A stretch of DNA of 64,000 bases from Alphaproteobacteria bacterium (GCA_016869595.1 VGDT01000013.1:1-64000); one strand, 5' to 3'; positions 54,261 through 64,000 are shown, counted from the stretch's first letter. The notes: generated by a model not told the origin, from the sequence alone. Program-made: numbers and translations.

Positions 54261-54764
54261 TCAGTGACCGCCGTGCATTGCCCAGTGGCCCTGTCCATGC
54301 GGCTTCAGCACATGGAAGAGAAGAACCCCGAAACGATGCTTCTGCGCATCGTCGAGACTGTCGAAGAGCGGTTTCGCCGCATCCGCGAGCTTGCCGAGTT
54401 CCGCGCCTCGTGAAGTGAGTCCCTGGGACCGCAGCCGTAGGCCCTCAATAACTTTGTGATGCTCGCGGATGTCTTCCCATTTTTCGCGCCACTCGGCCAT
54501 GCGATCCGCGCGAGCCTTACCGACTTCGCGCAAAGCGGCTTCGAGCGCGGGCCACGCTTTTTCCTGGGCCGGCGTGAGCTTCAGGCCCGCTTTTAACGCC
54601 GCTATCCGGGCGTCTTGGAAAGCGGCGCGGTCTTCTGGAGAAAAACCGTGATCCTCAGCCTTAACAGGCGGATCGGTTGCAGGCGGTTCGGCAAGGGCAG
54701 TCCCTGACAGACCGGCCGCAGCGAACATCGCTACGGACATCATGGTGATGAGTTGTTTACGCAA
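54261..54764 (-). CDS. Spy/CpxP-family periplasmic chaperone-like protein
   Basis: 167 residues. A signal peptide (MRKQLITMMSVAMFAAAGLSG, cleavage near ALAEPP) is followed by an all-helical mature part with the LTxxQ motif GLKLTPAQEKAWPALEAALREVG. The long helix WREKWEDIREHHKVIEGLRLRS matches the Spy/CpxP periplasmic stress chaperone family. The His-rich end (HGQGHWAMHGGH) may bind metal. A role in envelope stress is inferred; no cognate two-component system is adjacent. It faces the recombinase across about 80 bases. Confidence 0.87.
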   Translation of the reverse strand: MRKQLITMMSVAMFAAAGLSGTALAEPPATDPPVKAEDHGFSPEDRAAFQDARIAALKAGLKLTPAQEKAWPALEAALREVGKARADRMAEWREKWEDIREHHKVIEGLRLRSQGLTSRGAELGKLADAAKPLFDSLDDAQKHRFGVLLFHVLKPHGQGHWAMHGGH

Positions 54765-54927
54765 GACGGGCCTCGATGGGGTGGATGGTTAGCCCCATGT
54801 ATGTCGGCGCCGGCGGACGCCAAATTAAGCTTTTGTAAGGAATGATTTATCGCTTCGACTCCATTTCGCCGTGATTCAGGCGCATCGGTAAAGGCTTCGC
54901 GTCGGTCCGAAGTTAGGATTTCTACGC

Positions 54928-55746
54928 ATGAACGAGCTGATTATTCCGCCGGAGCCTCCGCAGCCGACAAAGAAGGCCGCGCCGTCAAACCTGCCGATAG
55001 AGATCGTGATCGATCGGCGCGGGCGTCGGCGGCTCCGCTATGGTCTGATCGTTGCGATCGTCGGTCTCGCCGCGGTCGCGGGCGCGCGCTTTTATGGGTC
55101 CGACCATCCAAAGGAAGCGATTGCGCAAAAAACCGCTGCCGAGGCGCCAAAACAGGTGATCGCGGCGGCGCCGGACGAAGCGACGAAGCGTCGAGTCGCC
55201 GCTCTTCAAGATGAAGTGCGCGCGTTGCGCACAAAACTCGACGCCGTGGAGAAGCGGCAAGACGCCGAAAAGGTCAGCGCGCAAGCTGTTGCAGCGCAGC
55301 CGTCGTCCGTCGAAAGCAAGCCTGCCGCAAACGCAACGCAAGCCGCTCTCGCGCCGTCTCCCTCCGAAAAGGCCGAGACCAAAGTGGCTCGCGCAGCCAA
55401 GAATGAAGCCGCTAAAGTTGGCGTGACGCCCAGCGAAATGGCCCCGCCGACGTCAAAGGTCTTGAGCGGCTACAGGGTGCGCGATGTTTATCATGGCGCG
55501 GCGCTTGTCGAATATGACGGCGGAATGATTGGCGTCGAGCCGGGCGAAATCGTGCCGGGCGCTGGCCGGGTCACGGCGATCCGGGAGCGTGGCGGTCGGT
55601 GGGTGGTCGCGACCGAGAAGGGTGAAATTCTCGGCGATGTTCGCGAGCGCTCATACGCTGAGCCGCCACCCAGACGCCGCTTCGGTCGGGAGCTTTTTGG
55701 GTTTATTCCACGCGCATTCGCGCCGCCATTTTTCCCGCCCTATTGA
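54928..55746 (+). CDS. inner-membrane-anchored periplasmic protein, unknown
   Basis: 272 residues. A cytosolic Pro-rich start (MNELIIPPEPPQPTKK) with a basic patch RRGRRRLR precedes one membrane helix (YGLIVAIVGLAAVAGARF, about 38-55). A coiled coil (DEATKRRVAALQDEVRALRTKLDAVEKRQ) and an Ala/Pro/Lys linker follow, then a C-terminal beta-rich module GYRVRDVYHGAALVEYDGGM and VEPGEIVPGAGRVTAIRERGG. The module resembles C-terminal segments of secretion-system inner-membrane proteins, but I do not recognise the gene. Monocistronic; convergent with kdpE. Confidence 0.75.
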   Translation: MNELIIPPEPPQPTKKAAPSNLPIEIVIDRRGRRRLRYGLIVAIVGLAAVAGARFYGSDHPKEAIAQKTAAEAPKQVIAAAPDEATKRRVAALQDEVRALRTKLDAVEKRQDAEKVSAQAVAAQPSSVESKPAANATQAALAPSPSEKAETKVARAAKNEAAKVGVTPSEMAPPTSKVLSGYRVRDVYHGAALVEYDGGMIGVEPGEIVPGAGRVTAIRERGGRWVVATEKGEILGDVRERSYAEPPPRRRFGRELFGFIPRAFAPPFFPPY

Positions 55747-55767
55747 GAGGCGCCGAGCGAGAGATCG

Positions 55768-56457
55768 TCACTCAGACGTTATAAATCGATAGCCGACGCC
55801 CGGTTCCGTCGTAATGATTTTGGGCGTCGCGGCGTTGTCTTCTATTTTCGCCCGTAGCTGGCCGATGAACACGCGCAGATATTGACTGTCGTTCTGATGC
55901 GCCGGACCCCAAACTGTTTTCAGGATTTCGCGGTGCGTCAGCGGCCGGCCAGCATGTCGCGCGAGATAGGCCAGAAGATCGAATTCCTTGGGCGTCAGTT
56001 TCACCGGCGCGCCGTGTTTTGTGACCATGCGCTTTTGAACATTCACGGTGAGACCGTTGGCGACGACGCGGTCTGACTCCAAAGACGCGCTCTGTGAGTG
56101 ACGCAAGGCCGTGCGCATGCGCGCCAGCAACTCTCCCATCGCGAATGGCTTTTCGACATAATCATCCGCGCCGAGGTCGAGCGCGGCGATCTTCTCGGAT
56201 TCGCGGTCGCGCGCGGAAAGAACGATGACCGGCGTTCGCGTGAGGATTCGCAGCTTTCGCAAAACCTCCTTGCCGTCCATATCGGGAAGACCAAGGTCGA
56301 GGATGACGAGATCGGGAGAATTCGCGGATATAGCCGCGAGCGCCTCACGGCCTGTCGCCGCTTCGAGAACCTCATAGCCGCTCGCCGTCAACGATGGCCG
56401 CAAGACGCGCTGTATCTGGGGTTCGTCGTCGACGACGAGAACGCGCGCGTCGCTCAT
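55768..56457 (-). CDS. kdpE: KdpE response regulator
   Basis: 229-residue OmpR/PhoB-type regulator. Receiver domain with acidic pair VLVVDDEPQIQRVLRP, phospho-acceptor DLVILDLGLPDMDGKE, and conserved VLSARDRESEKI and YVEKPFAMGELLAR. C-terminal winged HTH: LTPKEFDLLAYLARHAGRPLTHREIL, SQYLRVFIGQLRAKIED. In its usual role phosphorylated KdpE activates kdpFABC under potassium limitation. It overlaps the end of kdpD by four bases (ATGA), making it the last gene of the operon. Confidence 0.96.
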   Translation of the reverse strand: MSDARVLVVDDEPQIQRVLRPSLTASGYEVLEAATGREALAAISANSPDLVILDLGLPDMDGKEVLRKLRILTRTPVIVLSARDRESEKIAALDLGADDYVEKPFAMGELLARMRTALRHSQSASLESDRVVANGLTVNVQKRMVTKHGAPVKLTPKEFDLLAYLARHAGRPLTHREILKTVWGPAHQNDSQYLRVFIGQLRAKIEDNAATPKIITTEPGVGYRFITSE

Positions 56458-59153
56458 GCCGCCACGCCGTGCTTCGATTCGCTTGCGGCGGGAAAGCGCA
56501 TGATGATTCTCGTTCCTCGGCGCCGGACGGCGGGGCTTTGCGCGACGATGGCGCCGCCCATTGCCTTGACGAGTCCGCGACAGATCGAAAGGCCAAGCCC
56601 TGTTCCGGCCTTGCGGCCGTCAACGCGCCCGCTACGATAGAATTTCTCGAAGATGCGCTCGAGGTCCGCAGTCTTCACCCCCGGACCTTCGTCAGTTACG
56701 GTGATGACGACGTCTGCGCCTTCACGCCGGGCGTGAATGATCGCGCCGGTCGGCCCGCCATATTTATGCGCATTGTCGATCAGGTTGAAGAGAACCTGGC
56801 CGAGGAGATTGGCGTCGCCTCGAATAAGCGGCAGGTTCGGCGCGATGCTGATTGAAGTGTCCTTTCCGTGAAAAGTCTTTTTGGATCTTTCAAGGACGTT
56901 ACGGATCACCTCGGCCACATTGACGAGATCGCTCACCGGCGAGATCGCGCCCGATTCAATGCGAGACATATCGAGCATATTGGCGATAAAGCGCGAGAGA
57001 CGTCCGGCCTCTTCTTCGATCGACAGGAGAAGGTCCTTGCGATCCTCGGGCGAAAGCTTCTCGCCGAGCTCGCGCAGGCTCGTGACCGCGCCAGTGATCG
57101 AGGTCAGCGGCGTGCGCAGATCATGCGACAAGGCGGACAATAGAATGGTCCGTAGTTTTTCATTCTCTTCCAAAGCCGCCGCCTTGACGGATTCTCCGAC
57201 AAGCATCGATCGGTCGATCGCGATCGCCGTCTGTTCAATCAGCGACGAGATCGTACTTTCCGACGCGGCGGAGAGTGGCTCGTCAGGCGTCTTGGGTTCG
57301 ATTCCGCAAACGGCGACGACGCCTCGCGCCGTCGCGAGAGGTCTGAACTGAAAGCGCACATTGGGCAGCGTATCCGTCCGCCATCCGGCGGGCTCGTTTT
57401 TTTCCAGCGCCCATCGGGCGGCGGCGAGTTCGCCGGCGTCCATTTCATCGACCGGCGGCCAGGCGGCCGCGACTCTCAGCCCGACATCTTCCGGCATCAG
57501 CATCACGACGCAGGATGCTTCGCCGGCTTTCTGAATCTGCAGAGCAGAAACCCAGAGAATGTCGTCGAGCGTCGTTATCGTCGACAGCTTGCGAGAAAAT
57601 TCGAACAGCGACTGCACGGCTTGGGACCGCTGCCGCATGTTTTGCGCATAATCGCGCATTTTGCTCGCGAGCATTCCCGTGATTACTGCGACGATCAGCG
57701 CAACGAGCAGCGAAAGAAATTCCTGCGGTTCCGAGATTGTGAGCTGATAACGCGGTTCGAAAAAGAAGAAGTCGCAGGCAAGGAAGGAGAGAACCGCCGC
57801 GACGATTGCAGACCACATCCCAAAGCGCGCAGCGCAAAGCACGACGGGAAGCAGGAAGATGACCGACGGATTGGCTAGGCCGAGCCAGCGGTCGAGCGCA
57901 TAGCCGATGAAAACCGTAATTGCGACCGCGAGAACGGCGCCGCCGACGCCAAGCCACGCCTGCGACAAGGTCGGCAATTTGGGACGACGCCTGGTTTCGA
58001 GCGCGCGGTCCTCCTGGACAACCACGTGAACGGCGATATCGGTCGATCGCCGAAGAATTTCGTCAGTCAGCGACCGCCGCAAGTATTGTGGGAAAGGCCG
58101 AGCTGGCGAACGACCGAGCACAATCTGCGTAATATTTTCGCGTCTCGCAAAACGCAGCGCCTCGCCTACGAGATCGTCTCCTGTAACGCGGGCGATTTCA
58201 GCGCCAAGCCGCTCCGCGAGCCGCAGCGACTGATCGACGTTTTTCACGACCTCCGCGGATTGCTCTTCCTGGCCAGCGTGTTCGACATATAGCGCAATCC
58301 ATGTGGCGTTAAGGGCCGTAGCGAGTCGCGCGCCGGCGCGAACCACGGCTTCGGACTTTGCGTCGCGGCCGACGCAAACCAGCAAGCGTTCCGCCGTCGC
58401 CCAGGGTCCCTCGATCGCCCCCTGGCGAAGAAAGTCGACCATTTGGTCGTCGACGCGCTCGGCCGTGCGCCGCAGCGCAAGTTCGCGCAACGCCGTGAGA
58501 TTGCGCGGGGTGAAGAAATTCTGGATCGCGCGTTTCGCGGTCTCAGGAACGTAGACCTTGCCTTCCTTCAGCCTCTGGAGCAGTTCGTCCGGCGTGATGT
58601 CGACGAGGATGACGTCTGTAGCGTTCTGCAGAACGCGATCCGGCACTGTTTCTCGCACGGCGACGCCGGTCACGCGCGATACGACGTCCGCGAGGCTTTC
58701 CAGGTGCTGAACATTGAGCGTCGTCCAGACGTCGATGCCGACATCGAGCAGCTCTTCGACATCTTGCCATCGTTTAGGGTGACGGCTATCTGGCGCGTTA
58801 GTATGCGCCAGTTCGTCGACGAGGATGAGCTGAGGCTTTCGCGTAAGCGCCGCGTCTATGTCGAATTCCTCGATGATCCGACCGCGATAGTCGCATTTGC
58901 GGCGGGGGAGCGTTTCGAGACCATTGACGAGCGCCTGCGTCTCAAGGCGCCCGTGGGTTTCCGCCACGCCTATGACAACATCGACGCCCTCAGCCTTTGC
59001 GGCTTGCGCGCGCGCCAGCATCGCATAGGTTTTGCCGACCCCCGGCGCGGCGCCAAGGAAAACACATAACTTCCCTCTGCTCTCCTTGTCGCTCAAGACA
59101 AGGAGCGCGTCGGGATCAGGTCGGCGGTCGAAATCTCCGTCGTCGCGTGCCAA
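56454..59153 (-). CDS. kdpD: KdpD sensor histidine kinase
   Basis: 899 residues. N-terminal KdpD domain with Walker A FLGAAPGVGKTYAMLARAQ, LILVDELAHTNAPDSRHPKRWQD, then a USP-like ATP-binding domain near residues 250-370 (LLVCVGRD), four transmembrane helices (about 405-500), GAF-like domain, HisKA box LSALSHDLRTPLTSITGAV and HATPase with LFNLIDNAHKYGG, DEGPGV and GTGLGLSICRGLV. Both stereotyped halves of KdpD are present. The start is a TTG at 59153, 28 bases before the kdpC stop end; no better start was found close by. It controls kdpFABC by phosphorylating KdpE. Confidence 0.95.
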   Translation of the reverse strand: MARDDGDFDRRPDPDALLVLSDKESRGKLCVFLGAAPGVGKTYAMLARAQAAKAEGVDVVIGVAETHGRLETQALVNGLETLPRRKCDYRGRIIEEFDIDAALTRKPQLILVDELAHTNAPDSRHPKRWQDVEELLDVGIDVWTTLNVQHLESLADVVSRVTGVAVRETVPDRVLQNATDVILVDITPDELLQRLKEGKVYVPETAKRAIQNFFTPRNLTALRELALRRTAERVDDQMVDFLRQGAIEGPWATAERLLVCVGRDAKSEAVVRAGARLATALNATWIALYVEHAGQEEQSAEVVKNVDQSLRLAERLGAEIARVTGDDLVGEALRFARRENITQIVLGRSPARPFPQYLRRSLTDEILRRSTDIAVHVVVQEDRALETRRRPKLPTLSQAWLGVGGAVLAVAITVFIGYALDRWLGLANPSVIFLLPVVLCAARFGMWSAIVAAVLSFLACDFFFFEPRYQLTISEPQEFLSLLVALIVAVITGMLASKMRDYAQNMRQRSQAVQSLFEFSRKLSTITTLDDILWVSALQIQKAGEASCVVMLMPEDVGLRVAAAWPPVDEMDAGELAAARWALEKNEPAGWRTDTLPNVRFQFRPLATARGVVAVCGIEPKTPDEPLSAASESTISSLIEQTAIAIDRSMLVGESVKAAALEENEKLRTILLSALSHDLRTPLTSITGAVTSLRELGEKLSPEDRKDLLLSIEEEAGRLSRFIANMLDMSRIESGAISPVSDLVNVAEVIRNVLERSKKTFHGKDTSISIAPNLPLIRGDANLLGQVLFNLIDNAHKYGGPTGAIIHARREGADVVITVTDEGPGVKTADLERIFEKFYRSGRVDGRKAGTGLGLSICRGLVKAMGGAIVAQSPAVRRRGTRIIMRFPAASESKHGVAA

Positions 59154-59180
59154 AGACGTCCACCCTCTGGGGCTTCGGTC

Positions 59181-59780
59181 TCATTTTAGCCGATCAAGGG
59201 CCATGTTGAGCAAGAGCACATTTACGCGCGGCTCGCCGAACACCCCAAGAACGCGCTCTTCGATATTCGCCTCGACAAGGGCGCGCACCTGCGCCGCGCT
59301 GAGATTGCGCGCCTTCGCGACGGCTGACGCCTGCGCCAGCGCGAACTGGGGCGAAATATGCGGATCGAGGCCGGAGGCGGAAGTCGTCACGGCGTCAGCC
59401 GCGACGACATCGATGCGACCGACGGCGAACTCCGCTTCGATCGCCGCATTGACGCGATCGACGAGCTTTTTCGAGGTCGGTCCGAGATTGGAGCCCATCG
59501 AGTTCGATGCGTTGTAGGGCGCGTCGGTCGTTTTTGAAGGATCAGCGGGATCTGGGCCGGTCGTCGCCGAAGGCCGACCGTGGAAATAGCGATCGGACGC
59601 GAAGTTCTGCCCGATCAGCGTCGAGCCGATGACCGTTCCATCGCCTTCGATCAGGCTTCCATTCGCCTGCCTCGGCATCACGAGTTGAGCGACGCCGGTG
59701 ATCGCGAGCGGATAGACCAATCCGGTGAGCGCGGTGAAGAGAACGATCATGACGATCGCCGGGCGAATTTGGGAGAGCAT
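59181..59780 (-). CDS. kdpC: potassium-transporting ATPase subunit C
   Basis: 199 residues. One N-terminal membrane helix ([20 protein letters not shown]) precedes the soluble domain: [34 protein letters not shown] and [24 protein letters not shown], which are family-typical. KdpC stabilises the KdpAB complex and is essential for high-affinity K+ uptake. GGAG lies eight bases before the ATG. Between kdpB (13 bases upstream) and kdpD. Confidence 0.97.
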   Translation of the reverse strand: MLSQIRPAIVMIVLFTALTGLVYPLAITGVAQLVMPRQANGSLIEGDGTVIGSTLIGQNFASDRYFHGRPSATTGPDPADPSKTTDAPYNASNSMGSNLGPTSKKLVDRVNAAIEAEFAVGRIDVVAADAVTTSASGLDPHISPQFALAQASAVAKARNLSAAQVRALVEANIEERVLGVFGEPRVNVLLLNMALDRLK

Positions 59781-59792
59781 CTAGAGGGCTCC

Positions 59793-61841
59793 TTATGCGA
59801 GATGAATGGCCGAAACGGCCAGATCGATGATCTTGATGCCGATGAAAGGCGCGATCAGACCCCCAAGCCCGTAAATCAGCAGATTCCGCCGCAACAAGGC
59901 GGCGGCGCCGACAGGCCGGTAAGGAACGCCCTTCAGCGCCAGCGGTATGAGCGCGATAATGATGAGCGCGTTGAAGATCACCGCCGAGAGGATGGCGGAC
60001 TGCGGCGAGGCGAGCTTCATGACGTTGATCGCCTCGAGCTCCGGATAGGCGACGACAAAGAGCGCGGGAATGATCGCGAAATATTTCGCGACGTCATTGG
60101 CGATCGAGAAGGTCGTCAGCGATCCGCGCGTCATCAGCAGCTGTTTGCCGATCGCGACGATCTCGATGAGTTTTGTCGGATCGCTATCGAGATCCACCAT
60201 ATTGCCGGCCTCGCGCGCCGCTTGGGTGCCGGTCTGCATGGCGACGCCAACGTCCGCCTGAGCGAGCGCCGGCGCATCATTGGTGCCGTCGCCGCACATA
60301 GCGATAAGGCGTCCGCCCTGCTGTTCCCTGCGAATATAGGCGAGCTTGTCCTCGGGCTTGGCTTGCGCGATGAAGTCGTCGACGCCAGCTTCGCCGGCGA
60401 TCGCCGCGGCGGTGATCGGATTGTCGCCCGTTACCATCACCGTCTTGATGCCCATGGCGCGCAAGGCGGTGAAGCGCGATTTGATGTCGGGCTTGATGAT
60501 GTCTTTGAGGTGAATCACGCCCAACAGCCTGCCGTTTTCCGACACGGCGAGAGGCGTTCCTCCCGCGCGCGAAATCCGCTCCACGGCGCGTTCGAAGTCG
60601 ACAGGGATGGACTTGACCCGCGCGGCGACCGCATCGACGGCGCCCTTGCGCAGCGTCCGGCCGGGGAGATCGACGCCGGAAATCCGCGTGTGCGCCGAAA
60701 ATGGAACGATCTGCGCCTCCGGGACGAGGTTCGGCGTCGAAGAGCCGAGAACGCCCTTGGCCAGGGCGACGATCGATCTACCCTCGGGCGTTTCATCCGC
60801 GAGCGACGCAAGCAGCGCGGCGTCGACGAAGGCGCGCTCCGAAACGCCCTGGACAGGAATGAACTCGTCGGCCATGCGGTTGCCGAAGGTCACAGTGCCC
60901 GTCTTGTCGAGAAGGAGCGTGTCCACGTCGCCTGCGGCCTCAACCGCGCGGCCGGACGTCGCGATGACATTGAAGCGGATCAGCCGATCCATGCCGGCGA
61001 TGCCGATCGCCGACAGGAGGCCGCCGATGGTCGTCGGGATCAGACAGACGAGCAGCGCGATCAACACAGTGATTGAAAGCGTCGTGCCGGAGTAGATCGC
61101 GAGCGGCCAAAGCGTCACGCAGACGATGAGAAAAATAATCGTCAGCCCCGACAGCAGGATCGACAGCGCGATCTCATTCGGCGTCCTCTGCCGCTGCGCG
61201 CCCTCGACGAGCGCAATCATGCGGTCGATGAAGGTCGAACCTGGCGCGGCGGTGATCTTCACCTTGACCCAGTCGGAGAGAACCGTCGTGCCGCCGGTGA
61301 CGGCCGAACGGTCGCCGCCCGCCTCGCGTATGACCGGCGCGGACTCGCCTGTGATCGCGGATTCGTTGATCGAGGCGACGCCTTCGATCACCTCGCCGTC
61401 GCCGGGAATGAGGTCGCCCGCTTCGACCAGCACGACGTCGCCGAGCTTGAGATCGAGCGCCGACACGCCTTCATAGACGTCCTTCGTCCCGCTTCTGTTT
61501 TGCGGATCGATCAACCGTTTGGCGTGCGTATCGGTGCGTGTCTTGCGCAAAGCGTCGGCCTGCGCCTTTCCGCGCCCCTCAGCCACGGCTTCGGCAAAAT
61601 TCGCGAAAAGCACCGTGAACCAAAGCCAGGCGGCGATCTGGCCCGAGAAATAGGCGACGCCGTTCTGCGCAACGAGATCGCGCACGAAGAAGACCGTGAC
61701 GACCGCCGACACGATTTCCGTAACGAAAATCACCGGATTGCGCGCGAGCCGTCGCGGGTCGAGCTTCTTGAAAGCGTCGACCGCGGCGCGCTTGATGATC
61801 CCGGCGTCGAACAAGCCGGGAGCGGCGACCTTATGCGACAT
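59793..61841 (-). CDS. kdpB: potassium-transporting ATPase ATP-binding subunit B
   Basis: 682 residues, the P-type ATPase subunit of KdpFABC. Actuator [23 protein letters not shown]; phosphorylation site [19 protein letters not shown]; nucleotide domain around [14 protein letters not shown]; hinge [18 protein letters not shown] and [21 protein letters not shown]. About seven membrane helices. ATG at 61841 ([10 protein letters not shown]) is preferred because AAGGAG sits seven bases upstream; a further ATG two codons earlier is too close to that site. The length equals that of E. coli KdpB as I remember it. Confidence 0.97.
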   Translation of the reverse strand: MSHKVAAPGLFDAGIIKRAAVDAFKKLDPRRLARNPVIFVTEIVSAVVTVFFVRDLVAQNGVAYFSGQIAAWLWFTVLFANFAEAVAEGRGKAQADALRKTRTDTHAKRLIDPQNRSGTKDVYEGVSALDLKLGDVVLVEAGDLIPGDGEVIEGVASINESAITGESAPVIREAGGDRSAVTGGTTVLSDWVKVKITAAPGSTFIDRMIALVEGAQRQRTPNEIALSILLSGLTIIFLIVCVTLWPLAIYSGTTLSITVLIALLVCLIPTTIGGLLSAIGIAGMDRLIRFNVIATSGRAVEAAGDVDTLLLDKTGTVTFGNRMADEFIPVQGVSERAFVDAALLASLADETPEGRSIVALAKGVLGSSTPNLVPEAQIVPFSAHTRISGVDLPGRTLRKGAVDAVAARVKSIPVDFERAVERISRAGGTPLAVSENGRLLGVIHLKDIIKPDIKSRFTALRAMGIKTVMVTGDNPITAAAIAGEAGVDDFIAQAKPEDKLAYIRREQQGGRLIAMCGDGTNDAPALAQADVGVAMQTGTQAAREAGNMVDLDSDPTKLIEIVAIGKQLLMTRGSLTTFSIANDVAKYFAIIPALFVVAYPELEAINVMKLASPQSAILSAVIFNALIIIALIPLALKGVPYRPVGAAALLRRNLLIYGLGGLIAPFIGIKIIDLAVSAIHLA

Positions 61842-61852
61842 GGACATGCTCC

Positions 61853-63562
61853 TTAGAAGGTTTTTCCAGCCAGCAGCGCGAAATGCTCCACTATGGGGCC
61901 GAGCGCGAGCGCCGGAAAATATTGCAGCAGATAGAGGATGATGATCACGCCGATCAGCAGGCCGATGAAGAGCGGCCCATGCGTCGGGAACGTGCCGACA
62001 GAGGCGGCGGTTTTCTTTTTCGCCGCAAACGAGCCGGCGATCGCCAAAACGGGAATGACGTAAGCGAAGCGCCCAAGCAGCATGGCGACGCCGAGCGTTG
62101 TGTTGTACCAGAGCGTATTGCCCGTCAGCCCCGCAAAGGCCGAACCGTTATTGTCGGTGGTGGAGGCAAATGCGTACAGGATCTCGGAGAGGCCGTGCGG
62201 GCCTGCGTTGTTGAGACTTGCGAGGCCAGTCTCGAGCATGACCGAAACGGCCGTAAAGCCCAGGACGCTGAGCGGATAGATCAGCACCGCCAGCATCGCG
62301 AGCTTCATCTCGCGCGCTTCGATCTTCTTGCCGAGATATTCCGGCGTGTGGCCGACCATGAGACCAGCCACGAAGACGGCGATGATCGCCAGCACCAGAA
62401 ACCCGTAGAGACCGGCGCCGACGCCGCCCGGCGCGATGCTGCCCATCAGCATGTTGAATAGCGGAATGAGCCCGCCGAGCGGCATGAACGAGTCATGCAT
62501 GGAATTGACGGCGCCGCAGCTTGTGCCCGTGGTCGACGTGGCGAATAGCGCGCTCGTCGCGACTCCGAAGCGGACTTCTTTGCCTTCCATATTGCCGGGT
62601 GACGGATCGACGCCAATCGCGGTCAGCAACGCGTTTCCGTTCGCCTCGGCGCAGTATGCGATCAGAACGCCCGCAACGAGCACGATCATCATGGTGATGG
62701 CGATCGCGCGGCCTTGGCGAAAGTCGAAGACCGCCCGCCCGAAGGCGAAGGCCAAAGCGAAGGGGATGACGAGCAGAGCCCAAATCTCCAGCATATTGGA
62801 AAGAGCATTGGGGCTCTCGAAAGGATGCGCGGAATTGGCGTTAAAGAAGCCGCCGCCATTGGTCCCAAGTTCCTTAATTGCCTCTTGGCTCGCGACCGGG
62901 CCGATGGAAATGACCTGTTTGGCGCCTTCGAGCGTCGTCGCCTCCACCGAGCCGGCGAGCGTCTGCGGAACGCCCAGCGCGATGAGGACGAGCGCGACGA
63001 CGACCGACATGGGCAGCAGCACATAGAGCGTCGCGCGCGTCAGATCGACCCAGAAATTGCCGACCGTCGGCGACTCCGCGCGAGCAAAGCCGCGCACCAG
63101 CGCGAAGGCCATCGCAAGGCCAGTCGCCGCCGAGACGAAATTATGCACGGTGAGGCCTAACATCTGAGTCAAGTGACTCATCGTCGACTCGCCGCTGTAG
63201 TTTTGCCAATTGGTGTTGGTGATAAAGCTCAGCGACGTGTTGAAGGCGAGATCGGAAGGAACGCCGCCGAATCCCTGAGGATTGAGCGGCAGATACGCCT
63301 GGAGCCGTTGCAGGGCGTAAAGCGATAGAAATCCAATGACGCTGAAGGCGAGCATCGCCATCGTATAGGTAAGCCAGCCTTGCTCCCGCGCGGGATCGAC
63401 GCCGGAGAGTTTGTAGAAGGCGCGTTCGACTGGCGAGAGCGCCGGAGTGAACAGGGTGCGCTCGCCTGCCAGAACTCTGGCGATGTAGTCGCCGAGCGGA
63501 ATCGCAGCGACGACGACGGCTATGAGGACAATGGCGATTTGCGCCAGCCCAATGGAAGTCAT
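61853..63562 (-). CDS. kdpA: potassium-transporting ATPase subunit A
   Basis: 569 residues, the K+-channel-like subunit. The selectivity-filter repeats are visible: [45 protein letters not shown] and [14 protein letters not shown]. About ten membrane helices, related to SKT K+ channels. It provides the selectivity filter and the tunnel to KdpB. The ATG at 63562 is 34 bases downstream of the kdpF stop; the ribosome site is weak. First large gene of the kdp operon. Confidence 0.97.
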   Translation of the reverse strand: MTSIGLAQIAIVLIAVVVAAIPLGDYIARVLAGERTLFTPALSPVERAFYKLSGVDPAREQGWLTYTMAMLAFSVIGFLSLYALQRLQAYLPLNPQGFGGVPSDLAFNTSLSFITNTNWQNYSGESTMSHLTQMLGLTVHNFVSAATGLAMAFALVRGFARAESPTVGNFWVDLTRATLYVLLPMSVVVALVLIALGVPQTLAGSVEATTLEGAKQVISIGPVASQEAIKELGTNGGGFFNANSAHPFESPNALSNMLEIWALLVIPFALAFAFGRAVFDFRQGRAIAITMMIVLVAGVLIAYCAEANGNALLTAIGVDPSPGNMEGKEVRFGVATSALFATSTTGTSCGAVNSMHDSFMPLGGLIPLFNMLMGSIAPGGVGAGLYGFLVLAIIAVFVAGLMVGHTPEYLGKKIEAREMKLAMLAVLIYPLSVLGFTAVSVMLETGLASLNNAGPHGLSEILYAFASTTDNNGSAFAGLTGNTLWYNTTLGVAMLLGRFAYVIPVLAIAGSFAAKKKTAASVGTFPTHGPLFIGLLIGVIIILYLLQYFPALALGPIVEHFALLAGKTF

Positions 63563-63595
63563 TGGCGAAACGCCCGGCTTTTCGCCAGGCCTCCT

Positions 63596-63682
63596 TTAGA
63601 ATTTTTCGGGGTGAAGCAGGGTGTAGACGAGGTAGGCGCCGAGCAGAACGGCGACGATCAGTCCAATGACTGGTTCGGACAT
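63596..63682 (-). CDS. kdpF: potassium-transporting ATPase subunit F
   Basis: 28-residue single-helix protein MSEPVIGLIVAVLLGAYLVY, ending TLLHPEKF. The final HPEKF is a KdpF hallmark. KdpF is a small hydrophobic stabiliser of the KdpABC complex. AGGAGA lies seven bases before the ATG. Directly upstream of kdpA and, at 10 bases, downstream of another miniprotein frame. Confidence 0.9.
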   Translation of the reverse strand: MSEPVIGLIVAVLLGAYLVYTLLHPEKF

Positions 63683-63692
63683 GCCGGCTCTC

Positions 63693-63776
63693 CTAAAGGC
63701 GTCCGCAGACCCGCGCATAGGCGGTGACGATTGCGAAAAGCAGGAGGCCGAGGCCGAGATATAGAATGTCGAGCAC
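63693..63776 (-). CDS. 27-residue single-helix protein upstream of kdpF
   Basis: Frame MLDILYLGLGLLLFAIVTAY, ending ARVCGRL, starting at a GTG with GGAGGAG five bases upstream. One membrane helix with a basic end. I recall similar MLDILYL-type frames before kdpF in other Hyphomicrobiales, so it is probably conserved, but I cannot verify. Spacing of 10 bases to kdpF implies co-translation. A second KdpF-like stabiliser is possible. Confidence 0.65.
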   Translation of the reverse strand: MLDILYLGLGLLLFAIVTAYARVCGRL

Positions 63777-63789
63777 TATGCTCCTCCGA

Positions 63790-63903
63790 TTATGGGCGTC
63801 GCGAGCCGTTACGCGCGCGGCGCGCGCGAACTTCGGCAACGAGATTGTTTGCGATCAGAAAGACCAAGGCCGCGACGCCTAGGCCTATGAGAGAGTCAGG
63901 CAT
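63790..63903 (-). CDS. 37-residue single-helix protein, first in the kdp operon
   Basis: Frame MPDSLIGLGVAALVFLIANN, then LVAEVRARRARNGSRRP, 37 residues. One hydrophobic helix (about 4-24) then a strongly basic tail that should stay in the cytosol. The ATG has only a weak ribosome site. Its TAA is 13 bases before the next miniprotein, which suggests the three small frames form one leader block to kdpA. Support is only from pattern and spacing. Confidence 0.45.
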   Translation of the reverse strand: MPDSLIGLGVAALVFLIANNLVAEVRARRARNGSRRP

Positions 63904-64000
63904 GATTGCGTCTCACTTTAATGTCGCGTTCGCGCTTTGCGCCGCGGCAGAGGGGATTGCAAGAAACGGAATTGCTCGCGAACGATATAAAGGCGCTATT

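Noticed and set aside
59580-61076. 498-codon plus-strand frame
   Set aside because: Antisense to kdpC and kdpB, no recognisable domain and shadow-type composition.

Overview
The window is GC-rich (roughly 60-65% by eye) and densely packed. Its gene content and architecture fit an alphaproteobacterium of the order Hyphomicrobiales: ZapA preceded by a DUF4164 coil protein, an IalB-family protein, an NDUFA9-like epimerase, CstA with YbdD, a kdpFABCDE operon and a STAS-MlaE lipid transporter. A Methylocystis/Methylosinus-like relative is my best guess. It rests on family memory only, because no lineage-defining pathway such as methane oxidation lies in the window. Almost everything is ordinary chromosomal core.

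Layout. 1-9 kb: DUF2023 protein, Sel1-repeat protein, a degenerate ThiE-like protein, argH, a TlpA thioredoxin, a GlcG/HbpS protein, a peroxiredoxin, gapA-pgk and DUF4164-zapA. 10-14.4 kb: a TPP-riboswitch-controlled thiamine operon thiO-thiS-thiG-thiE. Its thiE is fused in frame to a peptidoglycan amidase, and an SDR gene follows. 14.4-23.5 kb: a VOC protein, a broken DUF1778 toxin-antitoxin locus, ispG, a uracil-DNA glycosylase, cstA-ybdD, exported msrA and msrB, and mutL. 23.5-26.1 kb: a small accessory insert bounded by two copies of the mutL 5' end. It holds a decapitated RelE-like toxin, an intact antitoxin and an AT-rich, unrecognised three-helix membrane protein. 26.2-36 kb: an unknown protein, a peptide-type ABC binding protein, an IalB protein and a cytochrome c oxidase operon with two tandem subunit III genes. 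34.6-43.6 kb (minus strand): an MFS transporter, PPK2, a plasma-membrane-type H+-ATPase, an HlyD adaptor with its outer-membrane channel, and a dipeptide epimerase.

43.7-52.6 kb: the Mla-type lipid transporter (permease, ATPase, MCE protein, lipoprotein), a 2Fe-2S ferredoxin with a TrxR-like ferredoxin-NADP reductase, a phosphopantetheinyl transferase that appears to start at CTG, an SRPBCC protein, an EI24 membrane protein and an NDUFA9-like protein. 52.8-55.8 kb: tRNA-Leu(CAG), a serine recombinase (probable mobile-element residue), a Spy/CpxP-like protein and an unknown anchored protein. 55.8 kb to the end: kdpE, kdpD, kdpC, kdpB, kdpA, kdpF and two further single-helix miniproteins upstream of kdpF.

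The most interesting accessory DNA is the insert at the mutL start (about 23.49-26.14 kb), because it combines flanking target duplication, a toxin-antitoxin wreck and an unassigned membrane protein. Other oddities are the ThiE-amidase fusion, the CTG-started PPTase gene, the chain of miniproteins at kdp and several structured intergenic palindromes. No CRISPR array, rRNA gene, prophage or complete insertion sequence was seen.
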